Of a stretch of DNA of 64,000 nt, positions 43,542 to 53,809 are shown piece by piece; positions within the stretch are counted from its first letter, which is position 1, and every line of letters starts with the position of its first letter. The position numbers were made by a program, and so were the translations under genes. Source of the DNA: MED-G16 sp964467915 (lineage in GTDB: Bacteria; Bacteroidota; Bacteroidia; Cytophagales; MED-G16); assembly GCA_964467915.1 (NCBI GenBank), contig CAYXSW010000001.1, positions 134,270-198,269 of the forward strand, given 5' to 3'. The notes below the pieces were generated by a model. The model did no database searches. It was not told where the DNA came from and saw nothing but the letters and a program-made list of their open reading frames with translations.

Positions 43542-45475
43542 ACTAAAACTAAATCAATTGTTCTTTTTTCTATATCAGTGCCAACTACTTTTACCATGAT
43601 AACCTGTCCTAACCTAAAGATTTTTTTATTATTTCTTCCAATAATTCTAATTTTTTCATTATCAAACTCATATCTATCATCTTTCATGCTTGATATCTTT
43701 ATTAAACCCTCACAGTGGTTTTCAATTATTTCACCGTATACGCCCCACTCAGTAATCCCAGAGATAACTGCCTGAAATTTTTTGCCAATAAAATTAGACA
43801 TATACTCTGCTTGTTTATATTTTATTGATTCTCGTTCTGCTTTTGTTGCATTGATTTCCATTTTTGAGCTGTGCTTGCACATTATATCATAATATCTTTT
43901 GTCTTTTGGCTTGCTTCCGTTTGTATAGTCACTTACAAGTCGATGGACCATAATATCTGGAAACCTTCTAATTGGTGATGTGAAATGTGTGTAATGTCTA
44001 AAAGACAAACCAAAGTGTTTTTCTTTATTTGTAGAATATTTTGCTTTAGACATAGACCTTATTGCAAATTTTTCTATAGACGACTCTTCAGGTTTTCCTT
44101 TGATATCTTTCATTAGGTTATTTAATGAGATTGCTAAATTATTTTCATTAGAGTTTATGGAGTAGCCGTATTGTTTGATGTAATTTTTTAATTCACTTAT
44201 TTTTTGTTGTTCAGGATCTTCATGAATTCTGTAAACAAATGGATAACTTTTATTGTGTTTTTTTTCATGATTAATAATAAGTTCTGCTACAATTTTATTT
44301 GCCAGAAGCATGTACTCTTCTACTAATTTATGTGTGTCTTTTCTATTTTTTTTATAGACACCAACAGGTTTTTTTCCTTCATCTAGTTTGAATTTAACTT
44401 CGTTACTCCTAAAGTTAAACGACCCAGATTCAAATCTTTTTTTTCTAACATTTTTAGCTATTTCATTTAGATTTTTTAGTTCTTCATGATAGAGGTCGCC
44501 AGTGTTATCAATTGATTTTTGAGCTTCTTCGTAAGTAAATCTTTTTTTGGAGTGGATAACTGTCTTCCCAACCCAAGAGTTAATAATTTTAAATTTTTCA
44601 TCCATCTTAATTAATACAGAAAAAGTCAACCTATCCACATTAGGTTTTAGAGAACATAAATTATTTGATAATTTTTCGGGCAACATTGGAATAGTCCTAT
44701 CAACTAAGTATACTGATGTAGCTCTTTTCTCGGCTTCATTGTTTATTTCTGTTCTACTATTAAAAAAATGTGAAACATCAGCTATATGAATTCCAATATT
44801 ATAACAACCGTTTTCTTTTTCAATTGAGAGCGCATCATCAAAGTCCTTTGCGTCATCAGGGTCTATTGTAAATGAGTCAAGGTGTCTTAAGTCTTTTCTT
44901 TTATTAATTTCTTTTTCATGTATTTTATCGTTTAGACCCTCAGCTTCTTCCATTATATTATTAGGAAATTTTAATGGTAAATTGAAGTCATAGATTATTG
45001 AACTTATTTCTGTTTCATTCTCCCCAATATTACCAATACATTTAATTATTTGCGCTTCTGGTTTTTTATTTGAATTTCCCCAATCTATTACTTTAGCAAT
45101 GTATTTTTTATTTTTTGAAAATTTTTCATTCCTCTTTTTTCTTACAAAAAAATCTATAAATATTTTTTTATTTTTTGGAATAAAAAATGCGAAGTCTTTG
45201 CTGTCTTCAATTGTACCTATAAATTCACTGGAGTTTCTTTCTATAATTTTTATAACTTCTCCCTCTAAACTTTTTCTAGATAAGTTATTAGATATTTTTA
45301 ACTCTACTTTATCTCCATGAATAGCTCCTTTCATGAATCTATTCCTTACTCTAATATCCTCAGAAAATTCATCAGTGGTTACGAATGCATACTTTCTGTT
45401 AACATGATCAACAATACCTCTTAATGTATTGGAGCTAGGTTTTTTGCCCTTCTTTTTTCTTTTTTTAAATTTCAT
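43538..45475 (-). CDS. rnr: Ribonuclease R family exoribonuclease
   Basis: The ATG at 45475 sits one base after the lipB stop; an ATG at 45496 would overlap lipB. The 645 residues contain a basic start (MKFKKRKKKGKK), cold-shock domains (about 15-160), the RNB nuclease core with LDSFTIDPDDAKDFDDALSIE near 205-225 holding the catalytic Asp residues, and HYTHFTSPIRRFPDIMVHRLV near 520. The S1 domain forms the C-terminus. RNase R degrades structured RNA 3' to 5'. It is shorter than typical Bacteroidota RNase R (about 700 or more), lacking most of the N-terminal helix-turn-helix region. Confidence 0.9.
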   Translation of the reverse strand: MKFKKRKKKGKKPSSNTLRGIVDHVNRKYAFVTTDEFSEDIRVRNRFMKGAIHGDKVELKISNNLSRKSLEGEVIKIIERNSSEFIGTIEDSKDFAFFIPKNKKIFIDFFVRKKRNEKFSKNKKYIAKVIDWGNSNKKPEAQIIKCIGNIGENETEISSIIYDFNLPLKFPNNIMEEAEGLNDKIHEKEINKRKDLRHLDSFTIDPDDAKDFDDALSIEKENGCYNIGIHIADVSHFFNSRTEINNEAEKRATSVYLVDRTIPMLPEKLSNNLCSLKPNVDRLTFSVLIKMDEKFKIINSWVGKTVIHSKKRFTYEEAQKSIDNTGDLYHEELKNLNEIAKNVRKKRFESGSFNFRSNEVKFKLDEGKKPVGVYKKNRKDTHKLVEEYMLLANKIVAELIINHEKKHNKSYPFVYRIHEDPEQQKISELKNYIKQYGYSINSNENNLAISLNNLMKDIKGKPEESSIEKFAIRSMSKAKYSTNKEKHFGLSFRHYTHFTSPIRRFPDIMVHRLVSDYTNGSKPKDKRYYDIMCKHSSKMEINATKAERESIKYKQAEYMSNFIGKKFQAVISGITEWGVYGEIIENHCEGLIKISSMKDDRYEFDNEKIRIIGRNNKKIFRLGQVIMVKVVGTDIEKRTIDLVLV

Positions 45476-45476
45476 T

Positions 45477-46184
45477 TTATATGATTTTAAACTCAAAGAC
45501 TTCTGAAAGGTTTTTAATTAAAATTTTCTCTACTTTATTTAAAGAAATTTTATAATCTATTTCCTTATCTATAGATGTCACGTCTTTACCTTGTATTCCA
45601 CAAGGGATTATGTTTTTAAAATATTTTAAGTCAGTGTTAACATTTAAAGCAAGACCATGCATTGTTACCCACCTACTAGTCTTAACACCCATGGCACATA
45701 CTTTTTTTGGAGAGGCACCTTCTTTATATACCCATACTCCTGTTAAACCATCGACTCTACCAGAATCAATATTTAATTCATTTAATGTTAAAATAACAGA
45801 TTCTTCTAGTAACCTTAAGTACTTATGGATATCAGTAAAAAAATTTTCTAAGTCTAAGATAGGATAAATTACTATTTGTCCTGGGCCATGGTAAGTTATG
45901 TCGCCCCCTCTATTTATTTTATAAAAACTTAGATTCTTTTTTTTGATAAAGTTTTTATCTATTAGAAGATTTTCTTCATCACCACTTCTTCCCAAAGTAT
46001 AAACATGAGGATGTGAACAAGTTAGGAGATAATTTTCTGTTTGATTTATTTTTTTATTTTTTCGATTATTTATTTTAGTATCAATAATTGTTTTAAAAAT
46101 TTTTTCTTGTTGATCCCAAGCTTCTTGATAGTCGATATGACCAAGTTGAATTACTTTAACTTCTTTGTTTATTAAATTGTTCAA
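45477..46184 (-). CDS. lipB: Octanoyltransferase LipB
   Basis: A 235-residue enzyme transferring octanoate from acyl carrier protein to lipoyl domains. Motifs: HPHVYTLGRSGDEENLL near 58, RGGDITYHGPGQIVIYPI near 93-110, KKVCAMGVKTSRWVTMHGLALNV near 155-178 with the catalytic Lys, and IIPCGIQGKDVTSID with the Cys nucleophile. The start is TTG and no better ATG is available. It precedes rnr with one base between. Confidence 0.93.
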   Translation of the reverse strand: MNNLINKEVKVIQLGHIDYQEAWDQQEKIFKTIIDTKINNRKNKKINQTENYLLTCSHPHVYTLGRSGDEENLLIDKNFIKKKNLSFYKINRGGDITYHGPGQIVIYPILDLENFFTDIHKYLRLLEESVILTLNELNIDSGRVDGLTGVWVYKEGASPKKVCAMGVKTSRWVTMHGLALNVNTDLKYFKNIIPCGIQGKDVTSIDKEIDYKISLNKVEKILIKNLSEVFEFKII

Positions 46185-46206
46185 GATTATGAGAGCTTTT
46201 AGAGGC

Positions 46207-47016
46207 CTATTTTTTTAAGAATAAATTTCTATCATAAATCAATTTACCACTTATATTCCATTCCTTACTAATAAATGATTCACTAAAATTAAAAGGAGAT
46301 TCTTCGTATTTTATTTCCCTTTTTTTCTTTCCAGAATTATAATATTCAGTCCAAATTCCTATTGGTTTACTAAATTTATATTCACCTTTTGCTGCAACAG
46401 TCCCGTTTTCATAAAAGGCATAGTACATCCCATTTTTTTCGCCATATTTAATTTGAATTATATCTCTTAAATTTTTTTTGTCTCTATCCCAAAATGACCT
46501 GATAGACTCATAATACCATCCAAGAGAAAAAATTTCTTTGTCTTGTAAAATATCAGAACTATTTAGACGTACCCATCTGTTTTGTTTTAGTCCGTAATAA
46601 AAAAAACCTTCTTCTATAATTTGTTCTCCTAACCTTTTTTTGTAGGGACCATGCATCATAACCGCATCCTCAACAATTTCTTTTGACCTTATAATTTTCT
46701 TTTTCTTTTTATCATAAAAATATATTTCTTGAGCATATTCGTTTTTTATTTCAGGTTGTTTTATGTAGTGAAAATTTTCATAAATCAAATTTCTTCCACT
46801 TGACGATCTGATAAATCCTTTTTTAGTTTTTATGCCAAAAAACACATTTCTCTTTTTTTTCTTTTTTTTGTCTATCATTAAAGTATCTTCCTCCTCTAGA
46901 AATAAAAGGTCAGCTGAAGATATTGTATCTACATTTAATCTGAAGAGGTCTTGGGAAAATATATTTTGATTTGACAGTATAAATAATGATATAAAAACGT
47001 ACAGAATCTTTCTCAT
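46207..47016 (-). CDS. Exported MORN-repeat-like (YwqK-type) protein
   Basis: A 269-residue protein with a signal peptide (MRKILYVFISLFILSNQNIFSQ). A Lys-rich N-terminal part is followed by repeated strand pairs such as MYYAFYENGTVAAKGEYKFSKPIGIWTEYYNSGKKKREIKYEES (about 205-248). These are MORN-like repeats of the group annotated in Bacteroidota as toxin-antitoxin YwqK family antitoxin. No toxin gene is adjacent, so that label should not be taken literally. Likely periplasmic, function unknown. Confidence 0.7.
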   Translation of the reverse strand: MRKILYVFISLFILSNQNIFSQDLFRLNVDTISSADLLFLEEEDTLMIDKKKKKKRNVFFGIKTKKGFIRSSSGRNLIYENFHYIKQPEIKNEYAQEIYFYDKKKKKIIRSKEIVEDAVMMHGPYKKRLGEQIIEEGFFYYGLKQNRWVRLNSSDILQDKEIFSLGWYYESIRSFWDRDKKNLRDIIQIKYGEKNGMYYAFYENGTVAAKGEYKFSKPIGIWTEYYNSGKKKREIKYEESPFNFSESFISKEWNISGKLIYDRNLFLKK

Positions 47017-47045
47017 ATCTTCAAAACGAATTTATATCAAAAAAA

Positions 47046-48941
47046 TTATTTAGATAAAATATCTAAACTTCTTTTAACAAAGCTTGTCAACTCAGAGCCA
47101 GTTAACATATTCTGAGATAAAAGAGCTAAATCATAAAGTTGAGAAGCCATTTTTTCTTTTGTTTTAGAAGTTTTTGCTTTTAAAATTTTTTCTATGGTTT
47201 TATGATTTCCGTTAATACTAACGGCTATCATTTCACCAGGACCTCCCATCATCATAGGATTTCCGCCACCACTTGTCTTGGCCATATCTTGCATCCGCCT
47301 AAAAAATTCTGGTAATGTTATGGTAACGGGGTTATCTTTTGGACTTAATGCCTCAACGGTTACAACAGTAGACTGATTATTGATAATTTTATCAAAGATT
47401 CCTTTCAGCTTTTCTTTATCCTCATCTGAGATAACTGTTTCCTTTTTATCTCCCTTATCTATTAGTTTATCTAGTATATCTGAGTCAACTCTTTTGATCT
47501 GTACTTTATCTAGTTTTTGTTCTAGGTGATTTATATAATGGCTGTCAATAACATTATTAAAGACCACTACATCATAATTTCTACTTTTTGCGTCTTGAAT
47601 AAATGAATCCTGCTTGTCTGTATCTGATGTATATAAAATAATATGGTTTTTATCTTTATCCTTTTGTGTCTTGCCAATCTGTTTCTTGTATTCATCTACA
47701 GTTCTCATTTTTCCGTCAACACTTTCAAATAAAGCTAATGATTCTACTTTATCATAAAATTTTTCTTCAGATATCATGCCATACTTAACAAATAAGTTTA
47801 TGTCTTTCCACTTATCTTCAAACTCTTTCCGATCATCTTTGAACAACTCGTTAAGTTTGTCGGCAACTTTTTTTGTGATGTATGTATTTATCTTCTTTAC
47901 ATTGCCATCCGATTGAAGATAACTCCTTGATACATTTAATGGGATATCTGGTGAGTCAATAATACCGTGGAGAAGCATTAAAAACTCTGGAACTACATCT
48001 TTTACCTCATCAGTAATAAATACCTGTCTAGAGTATAGTTGTATTTTATTTTTTTGAACCTCAAAATCATTTTTAATTTTTGGGAAATATAAGATTCCGG
48101 TTAAGTTAAAAGGGTAGTCAACATTAAGGTGTATCCAGAATAAAGGTTCTTCGGAGAAAGGATAAAGTTCCTTATAAAATGCCTTATAATCATCATCATT
48201 AAGATCTTTCGGACTTTTATTCCAAATGGGATTAGGGTTATTTACAATATTATCGACTTTAACTGTTTTATGTTTGGGCTTACCATCTTTGTCTTTGCCG
48301 TCTTCCACCGACTCATCTTTTTGACCAAATTTTATTTCCACTGGCAAGAACTTACAATATCTACCTAGTATTTCGTTAATTTTAGAATCTTCTAAAAAAG
48401 CTTTAGAGTCATCATTGATGTGGAGGACAACTTCGGTTCCCCTTTCTTTTTTAGTGGAATCTTTTATCTCAAATTCTGTGTTTCCGTCACATTTCCAATA
48501 CGCTGCTTTCTTGTTTTTTATATATGATTTAGATTTAATTTCTACGTAAGAGGAAACCATAAATGCTGAATAAAAACCTAATCCAAAATGACCAATAATC
48601 TGTTGAGAGTCTCCTTTTTCTTTATACTTCTCTACAAATTCAGTAGCTCCAGAGAAAGCGATTTGATTTATATATTTTTTGATTTCCTCTGCAGACATTC
48701 CAATCCCTTTATCGGAAATTGTAATTGTTTTTTTCTTTTTATCCACAGAGACTTCTATTGTTAGATCGCCAATTTCTTCTTTAAGTTCACCCATCTGAGA
48801 TAGGCTTTTAATTTTTTGAGTTGCGTCTACGGCATTGGAGACTAACTCTCTTAAAAATATGTCTTGATCTGAGTATAAAAACTTCTTAATTATAGGAAAT
48901 ATGTTCTCAGTATTAATTGATATGTTACCTTTTTCTTTCAC
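47046..48941 (-). CDS. htpG: Molecular chaperone HtpG (bacterial Hsp90)
   Basis: A 631-residue Hsp90. ATP-binding GHKL motifs are intact: FLRELVSNAVDATQKI near 30-45, ISDKGIGMS near 75-83, GHFGLGFYSAFMV near 117-130 and ERGTEVVLHI near 170. The middle domain has the LPLNVSRSYLQ-like sequence PLNVSRSYLQSD near 335. The start is GTG at 48941, aligned with the usual KGNI..ENIFP opening. It assists folding and stress tolerance. Confidence 0.96.
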   Translation of the reverse strand: MKEKGNISINTENIFPIIKKFLYSDQDIFLRELVSNAVDATQKIKSLSQMGELKEEIGDLTIEVSVDKKKKTITISDKGIGMSAEEIKKYINQIAFSGATEFVEKYKEKGDSQQIIGHFGLGFYSAFMVSSYVEIKSKSYIKNKKAAYWKCDGNTEFEIKDSTKKERGTEVVLHINDDSKAFLEDSKINEILGRYCKFLPVEIKFGQKDESVEDGKDKDGKPKHKTVKVDNIVNNPNPIWNKSPKDLNDDDYKAFYKELYPFSEEPLFWIHLNVDYPFNLTGILYFPKIKNDFEVQKNKIQLYSRQVFITDEVKDVVPEFLMLLHGIIDSPDIPLNVSRSYLQSDGNVKKINTYITKKVADKLNELFKDDRKEFEDKWKDINLFVKYGMISEEKFYDKVESLALFESVDGKMRTVDEYKKQIGKTQKDKDKNHIILYTSDTDKQDSFIQDAKSRNYDVVVFNNVIDSHYINHLEQKLDKVQIKRVDSDILDKLIDKGDKKETVISDEDKEKLKGIFDKIINNQSTVVTVEALSPKDNPVTITLPEFFRRMQDMAKTSGGGNPMMMGGPGEMIAVSINGNHKTIEKILKAKTSKTKEKMASQLYDLALLSQNMLTGSELTSFVKRSLDILSK

Positions 48942-48955
48942 GTTTTTTATAATTT

Positions 48956-49438
48956 TTATCTAATTCTTTCTGATTCTCTAACTAATAATTCATCTTTTCT
49001 AATAAATCTGTTTGATAGAAAATTGAAAAACATCGCCAAAAATATTAAATAAAATGAAATAAGAAAACTGATTTTATCATTGATGTCTTGATATACATCA
49101 GAATAAAAAATTTGATATAAGAAAAAGAAAACTACAAAAGAGGTCAACATTGAATTTATAGTCCCAATTTTAATCTGATTTAATCGGTTTTTATAACTAA
49201 ATGTCGAATAGGCAGCTAGAAGACAAGACAAAATTAATATTCCGCTAATGTAAAAGTAGTCATATACGACCCCCTTCTCACCGTCATCTAATAATGCACT
49301 TGACACGTAACCTGTTACTATTATGTCAACAGATTCGGCATCTTTCATTTCTATCTTCTGCCAAACAGGGAAAAAAAAGGTTGATGTTATTGTTAGAATA
49401 AATAAGATAAGGAATATTGTTTGGATTCTCTGAATCAT
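48956..49438 (-). CDS. DUF4293 membrane protein
   Basis: A 160-residue protein with four predicted membrane helices (about 5-25, 55-78, 92-112, 120-145) and the opening MIQRIQTIFLILF characteristic of DUF4293, a Bacteroidota-specific family of unknown function. A basic, charged tail (RKDELLVRESERIR) faces the cytoplasm. It is 14 bases upstream of htpG and divergent from truA. Confidence 0.82.
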   Translation of the reverse strand: MIQRIQTIFLILFILTITSTFFFPVWQKIEMKDAESVDIIVTGYVSSALLDDGEKGVVYDYFYISGILILSCLLAAYSTFSYKNRLNQIKIGTINSMLTSFVVFFFLYQIFYSDVYQDINDKISFLISFYLIFLAMFFNFLSNRFIRKDELLVRESERIR

Positions 49439-49478
49439 GAATGTATTTTGTACAAAGAAAAATAAAATGATTTAAAAA

Positions 49479-50219
49479 GTGAGATATTTTATTGATATAT
49501 CATATTTTGGAAAAAATTATCATGGCTGGCAAATTCAAGAGAATGCAGTAACAATTCAAGAAGCAGTTGATAAATCTTTATCTACTATTTTAAAATCAGA
49601 TATAAAAACATTGGGAAGTGGAAGAACAGACACAGGGGTTCATGCAATGTCTCAGATTGCTCATTTTGACTATAAGGATGATTTAGATGATAATTTTATT
49701 TACAAAATAAATTCTTTACTGCCTAATGATATTTCTATTAACTCTGTCAATAGAGTTAAGGACACTGTAAGCGCAAGATTTGACGCTGTTTCTAGGGAAT
49801 ATATTTATAAGATACACACTAAAAAATCTCCATTTCTGACCAATTATTCTTTCTACTATCCTAGAGAAATTGATCTGGACCTATTAAACAAAGCAGGTGG
49901 CATAATTAAAAATCAAAAAGACTTTCAAACATTTTCAAAAGTAAAGACAGATGTTACTAATTATAATTGTAAATTATCTTATGCGGCTGTAGAACAAGAG
50001 AATAATTCTTATTTATTTAGGATAACCTCAAATAGGTTTTTAAGAGGTATGGTTAGAGCTATTATGGGGACTCTTTTTGAAATCAACGAAAATAAAATTC
50101 AAATTGAAGCATTAGAAGGTATAATAATTAAAAAAGACAGAAAGCTAGCAGGGCCATCTGTTCCAGCTCATGGCCTATACCTTCAAAAAGTTTTATATGA
50201 AGAAGATGTTTACTTATGA
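49479..50219 (+). CDS. truA: tRNA pseudouridine synthase A
   Basis: A 246-residue TruA that makes pseudouridine at positions 38-40 of the anticodon stem. The catalytic Asp is in GSGRTDTGVHAMSQIAHF near residue 48-65. FSREYIYKI-like SREYIYKI near 105 and FLRGMVRAIMGTL near 188 are also present. The start is GTG. A TTTG and a shifted TATTTTG 20 bases apart (49420-49450) may form its promoter. Its stop overlaps the ABC gene start by four bases. Confidence 0.94.
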   Translation: MRYFIDISYFGKNYHGWQIQENAVTIQEAVDKSLSTILKSDIKTLGSGRTDTGVHAMSQIAHFDYKDDLDDNFIYKINSLLPNDISINSVNRVKDTVSARFDAVSREYIYKIHTKKSPFLTNYSFYYPREIDLDLLNKAGGIIKNQKDFQTFSKVKTDVTNYNCKLSYAAVEQENNSYLFRITSNRFLRGMVRAIMGTLFEINENKIQIEALEGIIIKKDRKLAGPSVPAHGLYLQKVLYEEDVYL

Positions 50220-51979
50220 GTGATAATAATATTAGTGGTAATTTATTCGATTTAAAAATCTTACAACGCCTTTTAATTTTCTGCAGGCCGTATATGAAAG
50301 TTTTTTATATACTTATACTATTAACTTTAAGTCTATCTGTCTTACAACCTATCAGGCCATATATTACTCAAATAATAATTGATGACTATGTCTCAGCAAA
50401 CGATTTAATAGGTTTAAAAAAGATGATAGTCTTACTGTTTTCTTTATTGATACTTAACGCAGTTGTAATGTATTTCCACACATACCTCTCTGGGTGGTTG
50501 GGTCAAAATATAATTAAGGATATTAGGATAAAGTTATTTTCTCATATTCAAAATTTTAGACTTAAGTTTTTTGACAAAACACCAATTGGAAGGATTGTAA
50601 CTAGAAATGTATCGGATATTGAGACTATTGCAGATATTTTTGGTCAAGGCATCGCTGCTATAATTGGAGACATCTTACAACTTGTTGGAATTGTCTTTCT
50701 TATGTTTTACATAAATTGGAAATTGACCCTGATAAGTCTTGCGACTTTGCCATTTCTTTTCCTAACAACTTATATATTCAAGGAAAAGGTTAAAATTTCT
50801 TTTAATGACGTCAGGAATGCTGTCGCAAACCTTAATTCTTTTGTTCAAGAACATATTGTTGGAATGAGTATTGTCCAAATTTTTGGGAATGAAGATAAAG
50901 AATACAAAAAATTTAAAGACATTAACAATACTCACCTAAGCGCAAACCTTAAGGCAGTCTTATACTATTCTGTTTACTTCCCTGTCATGGAATTATTTAC
51001 ATCTATAGGTCTTGGGTTACTTATATGGTTTGGATCAAATCAGCTTTTCACAGGGGAAGTTACTTTAGGGGTTTTAATTGCATTTATTATGTATCTCCAA
51101 TTGTTTTTTAGACCAATAAGAGCTATAGCAGATCGTTTCAACACACTGCAAATGGGGGTAGTCAGCTCAAAAAGGATATTCGATCTCTTAGATAAATCGG
51201 AACGCATAAAGTCAAATGAGAGGATAAAAGATATTGATATTAATGGTGGGGTTGAGTTTAAAAATTTATGGTTTGCCTATAATGATGATGAATACGTCTT
51301 AAAAAACATATCATTTAAAATTAGAAAAGGAGAATCCGTTGGGTTTGTGGGTAGCACGGGGTCTGGTAAAACTTCAATAATTAATTTAATAAATAGATTT
51401 TATGATTTTCAAAAGGGAAGCATCCTAGTTGATAATAAAAAAATTGAGGACTATAATATTTTATCTTTAAGAAATAACCTTGGATTAGTCTCACAAGATG
51501 TTTTCTTGTTTTCAGATACTATTCTTAATAACATAACTCTTTACAATGATAATATATCAGAGGAACAAGTTTGGTCAGCAATTAAAAAGGTAGGAGCTGA
51601 AAAATTTATTAATAAGTTGCCAAATAAATTATTGTTTGATGTTAAGGAGAGGGGAGTTTCATTATCAGTAGGTCAAAGACAGTTGATTTCTTGTATTAGA
51701 ATTATGCTTTATGATCCAAAAATAATATTATTAGATGAAGCCACTTCATCAGTTGATTCTGAATCTGAGGCAATGATACAAAGGGCTATTTCTGAGATTT
51801 TAAAAAATCGAACTTCAATAGTTGTAGCTCATAGGCTTTCTACTATAAAAGAGGTAGATAAAATTATAGTTATTGAATCTGGGGAGATTAAAGAAATGGG
51901 CAGACATGATGAATTATTGAAAATTAACGGTTATTACAAAAAACTATATGAGATGCAGTACCGAAATATTGTAAGCTGA
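50216..51979 (+). CDS. ABC exporter half-transporter with degenerate signature motif (probable heterodimer partner A)
   Basis: A 587-residue type IV ABC exporter half: six membrane helices (about 20-310), then a nucleotide-binding domain. Walker A is GSTGSGKTS near 378, Walker B IILLDEATSSVD near 503 with the catalytic Glu, and the switch His is in VVAHRLS near 537. The ABC signature is LSVGQ rather than LSGGQ. This is the pattern of the BmrD/TM288-like subunit of heterodimeric exporters. Substrate unknown (lipids or drugs). ATGA overlap with truA; convergent with the second exporter gene. Confidence 0.87.
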   Translation: MSDNNISGNLFDLKILQRLLIFCRPYMKVFYILILLTLSLSVLQPIRPYITQIIIDDYVSANDLIGLKKMIVLLFSLLILNAVVMYFHTYLSGWLGQNIIKDIRIKLFSHIQNFRLKFFDKTPIGRIVTRNVSDIETIADIFGQGIAAIIGDILQLVGIVFLMFYINWKLTLISLATLPFLFLTTYIFKEKVKISFNDVRNAVANLNSFVQEHIVGMSIVQIFGNEDKEYKKFKDINNTHLSANLKAVLYYSVYFPVMELFTSIGLGLLIWFGSNQLFTGEVTLGVLIAFIMYLQLFFRPIRAIADRFNTLQMGVVSSKRIFDLLDKSERIKSNERIKDIDINGGVEFKNLWFAYNDDEYVLKNISFKIRKGESVGFVGSTGSGKTSIINLINRFYDFQKGSILVDNKKIEDYNILSLRNNLGLVSQDVFLFSDTILNNITLYNDNISEEQVWSAIKKVGAEKFINKLPNKLLFDVKERGVSLSVGQRQLISCIRIMLYDPKIILLDEATSSVDSESEAMIQRAISEILKNRTSIVVAHRLSTIKEVDKIIVIESGEIKEMGRHDELLKINGYYKKLYEMQYRNIVS

Positions 51980-51983
51980 CATA

Positions 51984-53750
51984 CTAAGATGTTTCAGACT
52001 CAATTTGTTGTTTATACAATCTATAATAACTTCCTTTTTTATCTAAAAGTGTTTTGTGGTCTCCCTCTTCAATAACTTTACCAGAATCAATAACAATAAT
52101 ATTTTTTGCAAGTTTTACAGATGATATCCTATGAGAAATTATAATTGATGTCTTATCTATCATAATGTTTTTTAAATTTTCTAAGATAATATTTTCGGTT
52201 TTTGTGTCGACGGCCGACAGACAATCGTCTAATATTAAAAGTTTTGGCTCTTTAATAATCGCTCTTGCAATTGATATTCTTTGTTTTTGTCCTCCAGACA
52301 AAGTAATCCCCCTCTCCCCAATTTTTGTCTTGAATTTATTTGGGAAAGATTCTATATTTCTCATTAAGTCTGAGTTTTCTGCAGCCTCCTTAACTTTTTC
52401 AAAGTTGTTATCTTCAGATCCAAATAAAATATTGTTTTCTATCGTATCCGAAAACAAGAAAACATCTTGCGGAACATAACCCACTTGTCTTCTGAAATAT
52501 GAGATATCCAAATCCTTAATATTAACATTATCAATTAAAATTTTTCCACTATCTATGTCAAACAATCTAAGTATGCTATTGGCAATTGTGCTTTTACCTG
52601 AACCCGTTGAACCTATAATTCCAAGTGAGTCTCCAGGAGTTAATTTGAATGAAATATTATCCATGCCATCGATTCCTGTGTCTTGGTATTTAAAACAAAC
52701 GTTCTTAAATTCAACCGCACCATTAATGTCCAGGGTTTTATTATGCGATGATTTAATAGTTGTTTTTTCGTTTAGAAATTCATTAATTCTTCTCTGAGAT
52801 GCTGATGCTCTCTGGATAATACTTGTTATCCACCCTAAAGCAGTAACTGGCCAGGTCAACAAATAAACATAGATTAGAAATTCCGCTATATTCCCAATGG
52901 TTAAATTTCCATCGAAAACTTCTATTGCTCCTACATAGACAGTAATCATTATACTTAACCCTATTAGGGTCATTATCACAGGAAAAAAAAGAGCTAAAAC
53001 ATATTGAAGCCTTATAGATTTATTTTTATAATCATTACTCTTTTCACTGAATACACTTGAAAAATTTATTTCTCTTACGAAGGATTTAATTAACCTTATT
53101 CCTGAAAATGTTTCTTGAACATATGTTGAAAGGTTAGAAAGTGATTTCTGGATTTCTTCAGATCTCTTGTTGATAACATTTTGTACAAAGTAAATACAGA
53201 TAACTAAGAATGGTAAAGGAACTAAGCTATAGAAAGCTAAATTTAAATTAATATAAAACATAAATGGAATTACTATGAACATGAGAATAGTAACATTCAT
53301 TCCGTACATTAATGCAGGACCTAGATACATTCTTACTTTGCTGACGTCTTCAGAAATTCTATTCATCAAATCACCCGTGTTATTCCTTTTGTAAAATTCT
53401 AGAGGTAGGGTCAGGTAGTGATGAAACACATCGTTTTTCAAATCATATTCAATTCTTCTTGAAGCAACTATAATAGTTTGTCTCATCATATACATAAAAA
53501 AACCCCGAACTATTGCAGCTAAAATTATTCCCGAAGAGTAAAAAAATACGTCTTTCAAAATTATTGACTTTATTAATTTTTCTCCATTTTCATACTGAGA
53601 GTACCCACTTTCAATTAGGTTAAAGGTTTCTCTTATAAGTGTTGCGGGAATGATAGCAAAAACTGTTGAAATAAGAATGAATATTACCCCAATTGTATAA
53701 TAATATTTATACTTTAAAAGGTATTTATTTAAATAGGAGAGGTCTTTCAA
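51984..53750 (-). CDS. ABC exporter half-transporter with degenerate Walker B (probable heterodimer partner B)
   Basis: A 588-residue ABC exporter half with six membrane helices (about 15-310) and an NBD: Walker A GSTGSGKST near 378, intact signature LSGGQKQR near 485, Walker B LLILDDCLSAVD near 506 in which the catalytic Glu is replaced by Asp, and switch His in IISHRIS. This matches BmrC/TM287-like subunits. Its defect complements that of the convergent neighbour four bases away. The start is TTG at 53750. Confidence 0.87.
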   Translation of the reverse strand: MKDLSYLNKYLLKYKYYYTIGVIFILISTVFAIIPATLIRETFNLIESGYSQYENGEKLIKSIILKDVFFYSSGIILAAIVRGFFMYMMRQTIIVASRRIEYDLKNDVFHHYLTLPLEFYKRNNTGDLMNRISEDVSKVRMYLGPALMYGMNVTILMFIVIPFMFYINLNLAFYSLVPLPFLVICIYFVQNVINKRSEEIQKSLSNLSTYVQETFSGIRLIKSFVREINFSSVFSEKSNDYKNKSIRLQYVLALFFPVIMTLIGLSIMITVYVGAIEVFDGNLTIGNIAEFLIYVYLLTWPVTALGWITSIIQRASASQRRINEFLNEKTTIKSSHNKTLDINGAVEFKNVCFKYQDTGIDGMDNISFKLTPGDSLGIIGSTGSGKSTIANSILRLFDIDSGKILIDNVNIKDLDISYFRRQVGYVPQDVFLFSDTIENNILFGSEDNNFEKVKEAAENSDLMRNIESFPNKFKTKIGERGITLSGGQKQRISIARAIIKEPKLLILDDCLSAVDTKTENIILENLKNIMIDKTSIIISHRISSVKLAKNIIVIDSGKVIEEGDHKTLLDKKGSYYRLYKQQIESETS

Positions 53751-53809
53751 TTTTTTGTATAAATTTAATGATATAACTAACTGTAAAACTATTATTTAAT
53801 ATCATAATT

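Noticed and set aside
46207..47016. Toxin-antitoxin system (YwqK-type label)
   Set aside because: The MORN-like protein has a signal peptide and no toxin partner is adjacent; the label is a database habit.
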